A model generated the notes under the pieces. The model searched no databases, was not told where the DNA came from, and saw only the letters and a list, made by a program, of their open reading frames with translations. This document shows positions 36,013 to 44,120 of a stretch of DNA of 64,000 nt, piece after piece (the stretch's first letter is position 1; the number at the start of each line of letters is the position of its first letter). Source of the DNA: Azospirillum griseum (lineage in GTDB: Bacteria; Pseudomonadota; Alphaproteobacteria; Azospirillales; Azospirillaceae); assembly GCF_003966125.1 (NCBI RefSeq), contig NZ_RXMA01000002.1, positions 62,001 through 126,000 of the forward strand, read 5' to 3'. The position numbers and the translations under genes are program-made.

Positions 36013-37032
36013 TCAGAGATCCAACTCGGCGATCTGCACCGCGTTCAGGGCCGCGCCCTTCAGCAGCTGGTCGCCGCAGACGAACAGGTCAAGGCCATGG
36101 TCGCCGAACACCAGATTGGTGCGGATGCGGCCCACCTCGACATCGTACTGGGCGGTGGCGTTCAGCGGCATCGGGTAGGCACCGTTGGCCGGATCGTCCA
36201 CCACCTTCACACCAGGGGCGTCGGCCAGCACCGCGCGGGCGGCGTCGGGCGTGACCGGCTGGATCGTTTCGATGGTGATGGCTTCGGAATGGGCGCGGTA
36301 GGTCGGGATGCGGACGGCGGTGCAGCTCAGCGCCAGATCGGGCACGCCCAGGATCTTGCGCGTCTCCCACGTCACCTTCATCTCTTCCTTGGTGTAGCCG
36401 TTCTCCTGGAAGGCGTCGATCTGCGGGATGAGGTTGAAGGGGATCGGGTGACGGAACACGCTGTTCGTCACCGGGCGGCCTTCCAGACGGTTGCGCGTCT
36501 GCTCTTCCAGCTCGGCCATGCCCTCGGCCCCGGCCCCGCTGGTGGCCTGATAGGTGGAGACGATGACGCGCTTCAGGCCGAACGCCTTGTGCAGCGGGCC
36601 GAGCGCCACCACCGCGATGGCCGTGGTGCAGTTCGGGTTGGCGATCAGACGGCCGCCGCCCTGGAAGGCATGGGCGTTGATCTCCGGCACGATCAGCGGG
36701 ATGTTGTCGTCGTAACGGAAGGCGGAGCTGTTGTCGATGACCAGCGCGCCCGCCGAGGCCAGCGCCGGGGCGTGCGCCTTGGCGAAATCGCCCGACACGG
36801 CCAGCAGCACGACGTCATAGCCCTTCACGACCTCGGCGTCGAAGGCCTGGAGCGTCTTGGGGCCATAAGGGGTGTCCTGCACCTTGCCCGCGCTGCGTTC
36901 AGAGGCGAACAGGCCCAGTTCGCTGACCGGGAACTTGCGGTCATGCAGAACATTGACCATTTCGCGGCCAACGGCACCGGTGGCGCCAACGATGGCGACG
37001 CGACGGGAGGCGGGGTTGCTGCTGTTGCTCAT
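36013..37032 (-). CDS. asd: Aspartate-semialdehyde dehydrogenase
   Basis: Reduces aspartyl phosphate to aspartate semialdehyde, the branch point to lysine/diaminopimelate, threonine, methionine and isoleucine. The NADP-binding loop [24 protein letters not shown] opens the protein. The catalytic cysteine is C135 in [20 protein letters not shown], and the segment [18 protein letters not shown] is typical. Length is 339 residues from [11 protein letters not shown]. The 200-bp leader contains a Thr/Ile/Lys/Met-rich peptide and alternative hairpins, so expression is probably attenuated by its pathway products. The next pathway enzyme in the window is dapA at 59-60 kb. Confidence 0.97.
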   Translation of the reverse strand: MSNSSNPASRRVAIVGATGAVGREMVNVLHDRKFPVSELGLFASERSAGKVQDTPYGPKTLQAFDAEVVKGYDVVLLAVSGDFAKAHAPALASAGALVIDNSSAFRYDDNIPLIVPEINAHAFQGGGRLIANPNCTTAIAVVALGPLHKAFGLKRVIVSTYQATSGAGAEGMAELEEQTRNRLEGRPVTNSVFRHPIPFNLIPQIDAFQENGYTKEEMKVTWETRKILGVPDLALSCTAVRIPTYRAHSEAITIETIQPVTPDAARAVLADAPGVKVVDDPANGAYPMPLNATAQYDVEVGRIRTNLVFGDHGLDLFVCGDQLLKGAALNAVQIAELDL

Positions 37033-37093
37033 CTCGGGGTTCCGTCTTTCATCTGTCCAGGTGTGGGACCGGACCGCAGACCCCGAAACGACG

Positions 37094-37174
37094 AGGCCCC
37101 GTCCGTGTCCGGCGGGGCCTTGCTCGTGGGTGAAACGCTGGTCGAACCGATCAGCCCATGCCACGAGGCAGCCC
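37094..37174 (-). promoter_or_regulatory. Attenuator hairpins of the asd leader
   Basis: In transcript order (minus strand): an antiterminator 5' arm GGGC-TGC-CTCGTGG (37174-37161) lies within leader codons 18-23. Its partner CCACGAG-CAAG-GCCC (37129-37115) pairs with both blocks, 4+7 bp. A terminator hairpin AGGCCCCG/CGGGGCCT (37120-37094, extendable to about 10 bp with a G-T pair) shares its 5' arm with the antiterminator partner, so the two structures exclude each other. The following CGTCGTTTCGG is a weak U tract. Confidence 0.7.
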
Positions 37175-37228
37175 GCCGAAGCGAGTCGCTTTTTTCGTAG
37201 TCATGGTGGTGGTCGCGATGCGGATCAT
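37151..37228 (-). CDS. Putative asd leader peptide (25 codons)
   Basis: The peptide begins [15 protein letters not shown] and ends [10 protein letters not shown]. Of its first 15 residues, six are Thr, two Ile, two Lys and two Met (including the start), all products of the aspartate pathway controlled by asd; this composition is like that of the E. coli thr leader. The stop at 37151-37153 lies 118 bp before asd. The antiterminator 5' arm lies in codons 18-23. A ribosome stalled at the Thr codons would leave this arm free, whereas one reaching the stop would cover it. No ribosome binding site is visible; the predicted transcription start falls at about the ATG, so translation may be leaderless. 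Too short for ordinary gene finders. Confidence 0.7.
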   Translation of the reverse strand: MIRIATTTMTTKKATRFGGLPRGMG

Positions 37229-37234
37229 GATGCT

Positions 37235-37263
37235 GTGATAACGAAACGCGCGGGGCTTGTAAA
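37235..37263 (-). promoter_or_regulatory. Predicted asd leader promoter
   Basis: On the minus strand, TTTACA (37258-37263) is separated by 17 bp from TATCAC (37235-37240). This predicts a start of transcription at about 37228, which is the first base of the leader-peptide ATG. The -35 box lies in the loop of the glgP terminator hairpin. Confidence 0.5.
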
Positions 37264-37274
37264 GCGCCCGCGCG
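37247..37274. terminator. glgP terminator hairpin, with plus-strand T tracts
   Basis: CGCGCGGG-N12-CCCGCGCG. On the plus strand it is followed by GTCGTTTTTTGTCTTTTTTG, a textbook factor-independent terminator facing glgP. On the minus strand, past the glgP stop at 37323, it is followed by TTTCGTT. No plus-strand gene is known here, so the stronger direction would stop antisense transcription into glgP. Confidence 0.7.
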
Positions 37275-37322
37275 GTCGTTTTTTGTCTTTTTTGCCGGGT
37301 CTGTCTTTTGCAGGGGGCCGGT

Positions 37323-39821
37323 TTACCGGAACCCCTCCCCGTCGTGGGTCGGCTTCACCGGATGAACGTCCCAGATCTCCGTCGCGTACTCGTTGACCGT
37401 GCGGTCGGACGAGAACCAGCCCATGTTGGCGGTGTTGAGGATGGCCCGGCGGGTCCATTCCTCCGGATCGCGGTAGAGCTGCATCGCCGCGTCCTGCGCC
37501 CGGCAGTAATCGGCGAAATCCGCCGTCACCAGGAAATGGTCGCCGCCGTCGGTCAGCGCCTGGAGGATCGGGTGGTAGCGGTTGCGGTCGTCCGGCGAGA
37601 AGGCCCCGGTCGAAATCATGTCCAACGCCCGCTTCAGCGCGGGGTTGGAGGCGATGACCTCGCGCGGGTTGAAACCGCCGTTGGCGCGCAGATCGTTCAC
37701 CTCCTCGGCGGTCAGGCCGAAGATGAAGATGTTGTCGGCCCCGACATGCTCGCGGATTTCAACGTTGGCCCCGTCCAGCGTGCCGATGGTCAGGGCACCG
37801 TTCAAGGCGAGCTTCATGTTGCCCGTACCCGACGCCTCCATCCCGGCGGTGGAGATCTGTTCGGACAGATCGGCCGCCGGAATGATGATTTCCGCCGCCG
37901 TGACGTTGTAGTTGGGCAGATAGACGACCTTCAGATTGTCGTGCACCGACGGGTCGTGATTCACCACCTTGGCCACATCGTTGATGAGTTTGATGATGAG
38001 CTTGGCCATGTGGTAGGAGGGTGCCGCCTTGCCCGCGAAAATCTTGGTCACGGGCACCCACGACACGGTCGGGTTGTCGCGCATCTCGTTGTAGAGGGCG
38101 ACGGTGTGCAGAACGTTCAGAAGCTGGCGCTTGTACTCGTGCATGCGCTTGACCTGCACGTCGAACAGGCTGTCCACCTGCACCTCTTCACCGGTCTGAC
38201 GGGCGATGTAGGCGGCCAGACGCTTCTTGTTCTTGCGCTTGGCCCGGCGGAACTCCTCGCGGAACACCACGTCGTCGGCCTTCTCCTTCAGCGCACTGAT
38301 CTGCTGAAGGTCGGAAATCCACCCTTCACCGATGCGCGTGGAGATCAACTCCGACAGGGCCGGGTTGGCCTGCTTCAGCCAGCGGCGCGGGGTGATGCCG
38401 TTGGTCTTGTTGTTGATGCGGTCGGGGAATTCGGCGTGCAGGTCGGCGAAGACCGTTTCCTTCATCAGCTCCGTGTGCAGGGCCGACACGCCGTTGATCT
38501 TGTGCGAGCCAAGGAAAGCGAGGTTGCCCATGCGCACGCGGCGGTCGCCGCGCTCGTCGATCAAGGACAGATGCGACAGACGGGTGTTGTCGCCCGCCGC
38601 CCGCGCCTTCGACCGGTTCAGGAACTTGGCGTTGATTTCGTAGATGATCTGCATGTGGCGCGGCAAAATCCGCTCCACCATCCGCACCGGCCAGGCTTCC
38701 AGCGCCTCGGGCAGCAGGGTGTGGTTGGTGTAGGCGAAGGTCGCCTGCGTCAGTTCCCACGCCTTGTCCCAGCGCAGGCCATGGTGATCGACCAGCAGAC
38801 GCATCAGCTCGGCGATGCCGATGGCCGGATGGGTGTCGTTGAGCTGGATCGCCGCCTTGCTGGGCAGATTGTCAAAGGTGGTGTGGTGTTGCAGGTAGCG
38901 GCGCAGGATGTCCTGCAAGGACGCGGACGTGAAGAAATACTCCTGCTTGAAGCGCAACTCCTTGCCGATCTCCGTCGCGTCGTTGGGGTAGAGGACGCGG
39001 CTGAGGTTTTCCGACAGGATCTTCTGCTCCACCGCCTTCATATAGGCGCCTTCGTTGAAGTGCCCGAAGTTGAAATCGCTGGTGGCGCGCGCCGACCACA
39101 GGCGCAGCGTGTTGATGGTGTCGCCGCCATAGCCGACGACCGGGGTGTCGTAGGCCATCGCCAGCACCCGTTCGGTGTCCACCCAGCGATAGGCGCGCTC
39201 GCCCACGCTGTCGCGGAACTCTTCGACCCGGCCATAGAACTGGACGGGGTACAGCACCTCCGGCCGGGCGAACTCCCACGGGTTGCCGAATTGCAGCCAC
39301 TGTTCGGGATGCTCGATCTGCCACCCGTTTTCAAAACGCTGTTCGAACAGGCCGAACTCGTACCGGATGCCATAGCCGTAGCCCGGCAGCCCTTGCGAGG
39401 CCATGCTGTCGAGGAAGCAGGCGGCCAGACGGCCAAGGCCGCCGTTGCCCAGCGCCGCGTCCGGTTCGGAATCCACCACATCGTCCATCGACAGGCCCAG
39501 CCGGTCGAGCGCCTGGCGGCATTCGTCGATGATGCCCAGGTTGGACAGGCTGTTGGTCAGCAGGCGACCGATCAGGAATTCAAGAGAAAGATAATATACG
39601 CGCTTGGCGTCCTCGTGATAATAGGTGCGGGTCGTGTCCATCCAGCGATCGACCACCCGGTCGCGCACAGCCAGCGCGCAGGTGTGGAACCAGTCACGCC
39701 GGGTGGCGGCGCGGGCGTCCTTGCCGACGGAATAGACCAACCATTCCAAGAAAGACCGCTTCAGGCTGTCGACATCCAGACTGCGGCGTTCGATGTCACG
39801 GGATTTGTACCGAGCGTCCAT
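37323..39821 (-). CDS. glgP: Glycogen/alpha-glucan phosphorylase
   Basis: Pyridoxal-phosphate enzyme releasing glucose 1-phosphate from glycogen. The 832 residues are full length for the GT35 family; the PLP-lysine is K670 in AGMEASGTGNMKLALNGALT. Typical blocks DAALGNGGLGRLAACFLDSMA, GYGIRYEFGLF and QLNDTHPAIGIAELMRLLVD are present. The start MDARYKSRDIERR was chosen (39821). No glgB, glgC, glgA or glgX gene adjoins it. It is divergent from the RimI-like gene. Confidence 0.97.
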   Translation of the reverse strand: MDARYKSRDIERRSLDVDSLKRSFLEWLVYSVGKDARAATRRDWFHTCALAVRDRVVDRWMDTTRTYYHEDAKRVYYLSLEFLIGRLLTNSLSNLGIIDECRQALDRLGLSMDDVVDSEPDAALGNGGLGRLAACFLDSMASQGLPGYGYGIRYEFGLFEQRFENGWQIEHPEQWLQFGNPWEFARPEVLYPVQFYGRVEEFRDSVGERAYRWVDTERVLAMAYDTPVVGYGGDTINTLRLWSARATSDFNFGHFNEGAYMKAVEQKILSENLSRVLYPNDATEIGKELRFKQEYFFTSASLQDILRRYLQHHTTFDNLPSKAAIQLNDTHPAIGIAELMRLLVDHHGLRWDKAWELTQATFAYTNHTLLPEALEAWPVRMVERILPRHMQIIYEINAKFLNRSKARAAGDNTRLSHLSLIDERGDRRVRMGNLAFLGSHKINGVSALHTELMKETVFADLHAEFPDRINNKTNGITPRRWLKQANPALSELISTRIGEGWISDLQQISALKEKADDVVFREEFRRAKRKNKKRLAAYIARQTGEEVQVDSLFDVQVKRMHEYKRQLLNVLHTVALYNEMRDNPTVSWVPVTKIFAGKAAPSYHMAKLIIKLINDVAKVVNHDPSVHDNLKVVYLPNYNVTAAEIIIPAADLSEQISTAGMEASGTGNMKLALNGALTIGTLDGANVEIREHVGADNIFIFGLTAEEVNDLRANGGFNPREVIASNPALKRALDMISTGAFSPDDRNRYHPILQALTDGGDHFLVTADFADYCRAQDAAMQLYRDPEEWTRRAILNTANMGWFSSDRTVNEYATEIWDVHPVKPTHDGEGFR

Positions 39822-40017
39822 GTCTTGACTTTCTGCGTTGAAAGGCCAACCGGAGCGAACGGCTGCGGGACGACGCTCCTTGACGGTGACACGAGTGGGT
39901 GAAACGAGCGGGTGATGTTGGTTAACCAATGCTTTCCAAAACCGGAAACGGCGGCTCTTCCCCTCTGACGCAAAGGGAGTAAGGTTGCAGCCGTGTCCCG
40001 CTTTCGATGTCACAACG

Positions 40018-40542
40018 ATGCGTCACTTGATCGCTCCTGTCTACTGCGCTGCAACAGCCCGCGCGTTTCGTCGTGCGGTGTTGCCCGATCTCCCCGATCT
40101 GCTGGCGATTGAGGCCGCATGCTTCCCCACCGACCAGATGACCGCGCGCCAGTTCCGCCACGCCATCACCAAGGCCAAGGGGGTCTGTCTGGTCGCGCTG
40201 CGGGACGCGGTGGTCGTCGGCTATGGTCAGGTGGCCACGCACGCGCGCACGCCCATCGGGCGGTTGACCTCGCTGGCGGTCCACCCGGATCATCGGCGTT
40301 TCGGCGTCGCCCGCGCCCTGCTCACCGCGTTGGAAGAGGCTGCGCAGGCGTTGGGGTGCGACCGTGTGCGGTTGGAGGTGCGGCGTGACAACACCGCCGC
40401 GTTGGCGCTGTATCTGCGCAGCGGCTACACGCCATTCGGGCTGTATGAGGATTATTACGAGGACGGCATGGCGGCCCTGCGGTTGGAGCGGCGTTTTCCG
40501 TTGCGTGACACCGTTCCGGCCATCGTTCCGACTTGCGTCTGA
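40018..40542 (+). CDS. RimI-like GNAT acetyltransferase
   Basis: A 174-residue protein with the RimI pattern: FRRAVLPDLPDLLAIEAACFPTDQMTARQFRHAI, acetyl-CoA loop RLTSLAVHPDHRRFGVARALLTALEEAAQ, then VRLEVRRDNTAALALYLRSGYTPFGLYEDYYEDG. These motifs match N-alpha-acetyltransferases that modify ribosomal protein S18, although other peptide or small-molecule substrates cannot be excluded. It starts at MRHLIAPV (40018). Confidence 0.83.
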   Translation: MRHLIAPVYCAATARAFRRAVLPDLPDLLAIEAACFPTDQMTARQFRHAITKAKGVCLVALRDAVVVGYGQVATHARTPIGRLTSLAVHPDHRRFGVARALLTALEEAAQALGCDRVRLEVRRDNTAALALYLRSGYTPFGLYEDYYEDGMAALRLERRFPLRDTVPAIVPTCV

Positions 40543-40543
40543 T

Positions 40544-40558
40544 CCCATATATAGAGTG
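40544..40558. promoter_or_regulatory. CCCATATATAG motif upstream of the PhoD-like gene
   Basis: CCCATATATAGAGTG lies 138 bp upstream of the PhoD-like start; the same 11-bp string precedes algH at 32846. It is the most AT-rich patch in each spacer, so a shared promoter element is possible. No -35 box at good spacing was found here. Confidence 0.3.
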
Positions 40559-40695
40559 TGTCGTTGTCACATCGACATGACGGACGGACAACGGTTCAAC
40601 CAAATCCGGTTTGGTCAGATTTTGAATGCGCCGCAACAGCGTATCGGGTATCGGATCCGGTCGTCGCGGACGAGCATGGGGCAAGACGGACGGGC

Positions 40696-42177
40696 ATGGC
40701 GCGCAATCGGGCGGAACCGAGCCTGCTGCTGGGGCCGGTTCTCTATTTCCGGGGGGAGCAGCGGGATCGCTGGTGGCTGTCAGCTCTGTTCGTTCTGGAT
40801 GGGGAGGTGGAGCCGGACGACCTGCGCGTGGATGGCGTCACCCTGCCCGTCCCGCCGCGTCACGTCACCGTCTGGCGTCGCCGCCATCTCTGGCGCTTTG
40901 ATTTCGCCGTGCCGCGCGGTGTCCAGGACACCGATGCGTCCTATGGCTTCGCCGACGGCCCGTCCTGGAGCCTGGTCGTTCCCGGGCGTTTTTCCCGACC
41001 GCGCATCGCCTTCGTCTGCGGAGGCGGATTGACACCGCCGCCAAGCCAAGCCTCCCAGAAAGACAGCGCCCCACCCGCGTCCAGCCTGTGGCCGGATCTG
41101 TTGCGCCAGCACGACCAGGATCGATATCACCTGCTGGTCCAGGGCGGCGGTCAGATCGACGGCGAGGCGGTGCTCGCCGCGTCCCCCCTGATGAGCGCAT
41201 GGCGCACGGGAACCGCCGCAACCCGCGCCGCACAGCCCTTTTCCCCGGCGCTGGCCGAAGAGTTGATGGACGCCGCCATCGACCAGCATCTGCGCCAGTG
41301 GCGGCGGGCGGAGGTGGCGGAGGCGCTGGCCCGCATCCCGTCGGTCATGATGTGGGACGACGCCGACATCGCCGACGGTTGGGGAACCGGAACGGACAGC
41401 GAGGCAACCAGCAAGGTGATGCGCGGGGTGTTCATGACCGCGCGGCGCAATTACGCCCTGTTCCAGTTGGGCGCGCTGGCCGAATCGCCGCCCGATTGCG
41501 TGTGGGGGGCACCGCGCGCCACCATGACGCAAGGCTTTCATCTGGGGAATGTCGGCCTTCTGGCGCTCGATCTGCGCAGCGAACGGACGCGGCGGCGCGT
41601 GCTGTCCGACCGCAGTTGGGCGCTGCTGCCGGACTGGCTGGCGCGCTTTGAGGACTCCCGCCATCTCATCGTCATGACCGGAACGCCGCTGCTGATTCCC
41701 GCCACGGCGGGGCTGGAGCGCGTGACCGGTTGGATTCCCGGACTGACCGATCTGACCAAGCGCCTGGGCGATCAATGGCGCAGCCGCAGCCATGTGGCCG
41801 AATGGGAACGCCTGATCGGCGCGCTGGGCGACTTCTCCCGCCGTTCCGGCTGCCGCGTCACCGTGCTGTCGAACGGGGCCGGTGTCGGCGCGCGCGGCGT
41901 TTTGCGCGGCGAGGGGGTGGAGCTGTGGCAGGTGCTGGCCCCGTCCCTGACCAGCCCACCCCCCACCGGCCTGCGCCGCTTCGCGACGGAGCGCCTGGCC
42001 GCCCAACGCGAACAGCCCCTGCCCGGCCATTGGCTGGACATGCCGCGCTTTCGCGACAGCGGGCAGCGAACCATCGCCCGGCGCGGCTGGGTGACGCTGG
42101 CCCTGGACGAGAAGGACCAATTGCACGCGCGGTGGTTCGCCGAAGCCGATTCCCGACGCTATGAGCAAGCGATTTGA
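40696..42177 (+). CDS. PhoD-like metallophosphatase homologue with degenerate active site
   Basis: A 493-residue protein that aligns, from memory of the family, with cytoplasmic PhoD-like phosphatases: an N-terminal beta-rich region (to about 100), RIAFVCGGG at 103-111, then the metallophosphatase core. The metal motifs are altered: GGDQ is GGGQ (150-153), WDDHD is WDDAD (220-224) and LSGDVH is LSNGAG (391-396). The surrounding residues (MMWDDxDIADGWGTG, QWRSRSHVAEWERLIGAL) are well kept. Loss of several metal ligands suggests a non-catalytic, structural or regulatory protein. The start was set at MARNRAEPS. It converges on the next gene with a 12-bp gap. Confidence 0.7.
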   Translation: MARNRAEPSLLLGPVLYFRGEQRDRWWLSALFVLDGEVEPDDLRVDGVTLPVPPRHVTVWRRRHLWRFDFAVPRGVQDTDASYGFADGPSWSLVVPGRFSRPRIAFVCGGGLTPPPSQASQKDSAPPASSLWPDLLRQHDQDRYHLLVQGGGQIDGEAVLAASPLMSAWRTGTAATRAAQPFSPALAEELMDAAIDQHLRQWRRAEVAEALARIPSVMMWDDADIADGWGTGTDSEATSKVMRGVFMTARRNYALFQLGALAESPPDCVWGAPRATMTQGFHLGNVGLLALDLRSERTRRRVLSDRSWALLPDWLARFEDSRHLIVMTGTPLLIPATAGLERVTGWIPGLTDLTKRLGDQWRSRSHVAEWERLIGALGDFSRRSGCRVTVLSNGAGVGARGVLRGEGVELWQVLAPSLTSPPPTGLRRFATERLAAQREQPLPGHWLDMPRFRDSGQRTIARRGWVTLALDEKDQLHARWFAEADSRRYEQAI

Positions 42178-42189
42178 GGGGATGCGCCC

Positions 42190-43518
42190 TCAACGTTCCA
42201 CGATGAACAGCAGGCCGGGAACGCCCACACCCTTTTCCCGGCGTGGGGTGCAGGGTTCCAGCAGACGGATCGTCAGGCCGACGGCCTCGGCCAGGGCGCA
42301 AAGGTGGGATTCGGCGTGGGCGTAGCGCCGCGTCGGCCCCAGGACAAACCCCTCTCCCTCCGCCGCGCGCTCGACCGTGGCGGCGAACCGCCCGCCCGGA
42401 ACCAACGCGCGCGCCGCCGCCTGGAACACGGGGGCCAGATCGCCGATGTAGACCAGCACGTCGGCCGCGACCAGCAAATCCCAGGCCGCCGGAGCCGCGT
42501 CCATCGCCGCCACCACGTCACCCACCGCCAGCTCGTCATAAATCCGCCGGTCGCGCGCCTTGTCCACCATGCGCGGCGACAGATCGACCCCGGCGAGAAA
42601 TCCGGCGAGTGGCCGGAAGGTCACGCCCGCCAAGCCGGTGCCACAGCCCAGATCCAGGATCCGCAACCCCGCCTCTGAGGTGGGTTGAGACACCCGATCC
42701 ACCGCCGCGCGCAGCAGGTCCGGGGCGGCGTAGCCCAACTTGCCGAGCAAATCCCGGTCGAAGCGGTCGGCGTAGCGATCAAACAGGGCGCGGACATAGG
42801 CCGCCGACAGATCGGCCCCCTCCCCGGCTTCCAACGCCTGGATGGCGGCCGCGCTGCCCAGCCGGTCGTCGGGGTCGAGATCGCGGGCGCGGCGCAGCGC
42901 AACCAGCGCCTTGTCCGGCTCGCGCAGGGCGATCCAGCCTTGACCGATGGCGTGGTGCAGGGCCGCGTCCTCGGCGTGCCGCCGCGCCAGGGGTTGCAGC
43001 AACTCCACCGCCGCCAGGGCGTCGCCGCTGGCGATCAGCGCGTCCGCCAACTCCAAGGCGGCCTCGGTGTCATCGGGCCGCAGGGACACCGCTTCGCGGT
43101 ATTCGGCCAGAGCGGCGTCACTCTTCCCGGCGGCGTTGAGCGCGCGGGCGTGGCCCAGCCGGACCGGTGCTGAATCGGCGCGGTCCCGCGCCAGATCGGC
43201 GAACAGCGCCAGCGCGCGCGGAAGGTCGCCGGACCGGCGCAGCGCCTCTGCCCATCCCAAACGCCACATCCATTGTTGCGGATCGACCGCAACAGCCCGC
43301 GCATAGGCCAGCACAGGGGATGAGGTGGGTGTTTCTTTCGCACTGCGAAAATTTTCGGTCGAGTCGATGGTCGAGTCGCTCAGGGCGTCCGCCAGCACCG
43401 CCCAGGCCTCCCCATGCCCGGGATCGAGCAGAACCACCCGGACAAAGGCGCCCACCGCGCCCGTCGGATCGGCGGCGTAAAGGCGCTCGTACCCGCGTTC
43501 AAACAGGACCTCAATCAT
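42190..43518 (-). CDS. TPR-repeat SAM-dependent methyltransferase
   Basis: A protein of about 442 residues. The N-terminal half is a series of tetratricopeptide-like repeats (VLAYARAVAVDPQQWMWRLGWAEALRRSGDLPRALALF, LNAAGKSDAALAEYREAVSLRPDDTEAALELADALIASGD). The C-terminal half is a class I methyltransferase with SAM motif RILDLGCGTGLAGVTF, VDLSPRMVDKARDRRIYDELAVGD and DLLVAADVLVYIGDL. Similar TPR-methyltransferases are widespread in alphaproteobacteria; the substrate is unknown. The start is uncertain: the ATG at 43518 is used here, but in-frame TTG codons at 43572 and 43599 are possible. Confidence 0.8.
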   Translation of the reverse strand: MIEVLFERGYERLYAADPTGAVGAFVRVVLLDPGHGEAWAVLADALSDSTIDSTENFRSAKETPTSSPVLAYARAVAVDPQQWMWRLGWAEALRRSGDLPRALALFADLARDRADSAPVRLGHARALNAAGKSDAALAEYREAVSLRPDDTEAALELADALIASGDALAAVELLQPLARRHAEDAALHHAIGQGWIALREPDKALVALRRARDLDPDDRLGSAAAIQALEAGEGADLSAAYVRALFDRYADRFDRDLLGKLGYAAPDLLRAAVDRVSQPTSEAGLRILDLGCGTGLAGVTFRPLAGFLAGVDLSPRMVDKARDRRIYDELAVGDVVAAMDAAPAAWDLLVAADVLVYIGDLAPVFQAAARALVPGGRFAATVERAAEGEGFVLGPTRRYAHAESHLCALAEAVGLTIRLLEPCTPRREKGVGVPGLLFIVER

Positions 43519-44120
43519 CCTGTCCAGCGCGGCAAATGGCGGTGTTCCGCCGTTGGACGGTGGCGTGGACAAGACCGGGTTCCTCGTTCGTGGAAGCAAT
43601 CAGGGAGAGCGGAGCGCCGGAGTGGAACGCCCGATCCGCAGGCGATGGAACCGGTGGCGTCCGCACCTCAAACGCCGCAAAAAAAGCGGCTCAGCTTACT
43701 GCCCCATCGTGCTGCAACGCGCAAGAGGGGCCTGAAAATGAATCCGCCGTGTGATTCAGGCGACACACCGTCGCAGCCGGGGGATTTTTATCAGGGAAAA
43801 ATTAAGGGGTTGCACGCCCTTGTGCTCATTTTGAATATTTCATTATTTGCAATAATTTAGCGTGTCTTGACCCAAGGGCAACGGTCCCAGCGCATTCCGC
43901 TTTTGGCCACCCGTGACGGCGGGGCGGGGTATTACCGGGGCGTAATTGGGTTGACGATGCCTCAAATTTTTGGAAATGTTGCCCCGGCGTCCGATTGGGA
44001 GACGTCGAATTTTGGTGAGGAGGCGGTTGCCGTAAGCGACTCGGCGACCGGAACTTGGACCCCGCGCGGGGGGTCAACAGCCACCGTCACACACGGGGCA
44101 CCAGACTGAGGAGGTCGGAG
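43519..44120. other. Spacer of about 600 bp, AT-rich in the middle
   Basis: Divergent spacer between the TPR-methyltransferase and the lytic transglycosylase gene. It contains a small GCCGC-T7-GCGGC hairpin near 43675-43692, an AT-rich tract at 43785-43860, and a TTGACG box at 43951-43956 that could start a promoter (AAATGT at 43974 is a weak -10). An 80-codon TTG-initiated frame at 43867-44109 has no recognisable domain and is not called. Confidence 0.6.

Noticed and set aside
43867-44109. 80-codon TTG-initiated frame upstream of the lytic transglycosylase
   Set aside because: No ribosome binding site, no recognisable similarity, and low plausibility of composition; treated as leader or spacer.
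43780-44120. Riboswitch upstream of the transglycosylase gene
   Set aside because: Checked by eye for GEMM, FMN, TPP and cobalamin consensus elements; none matched.
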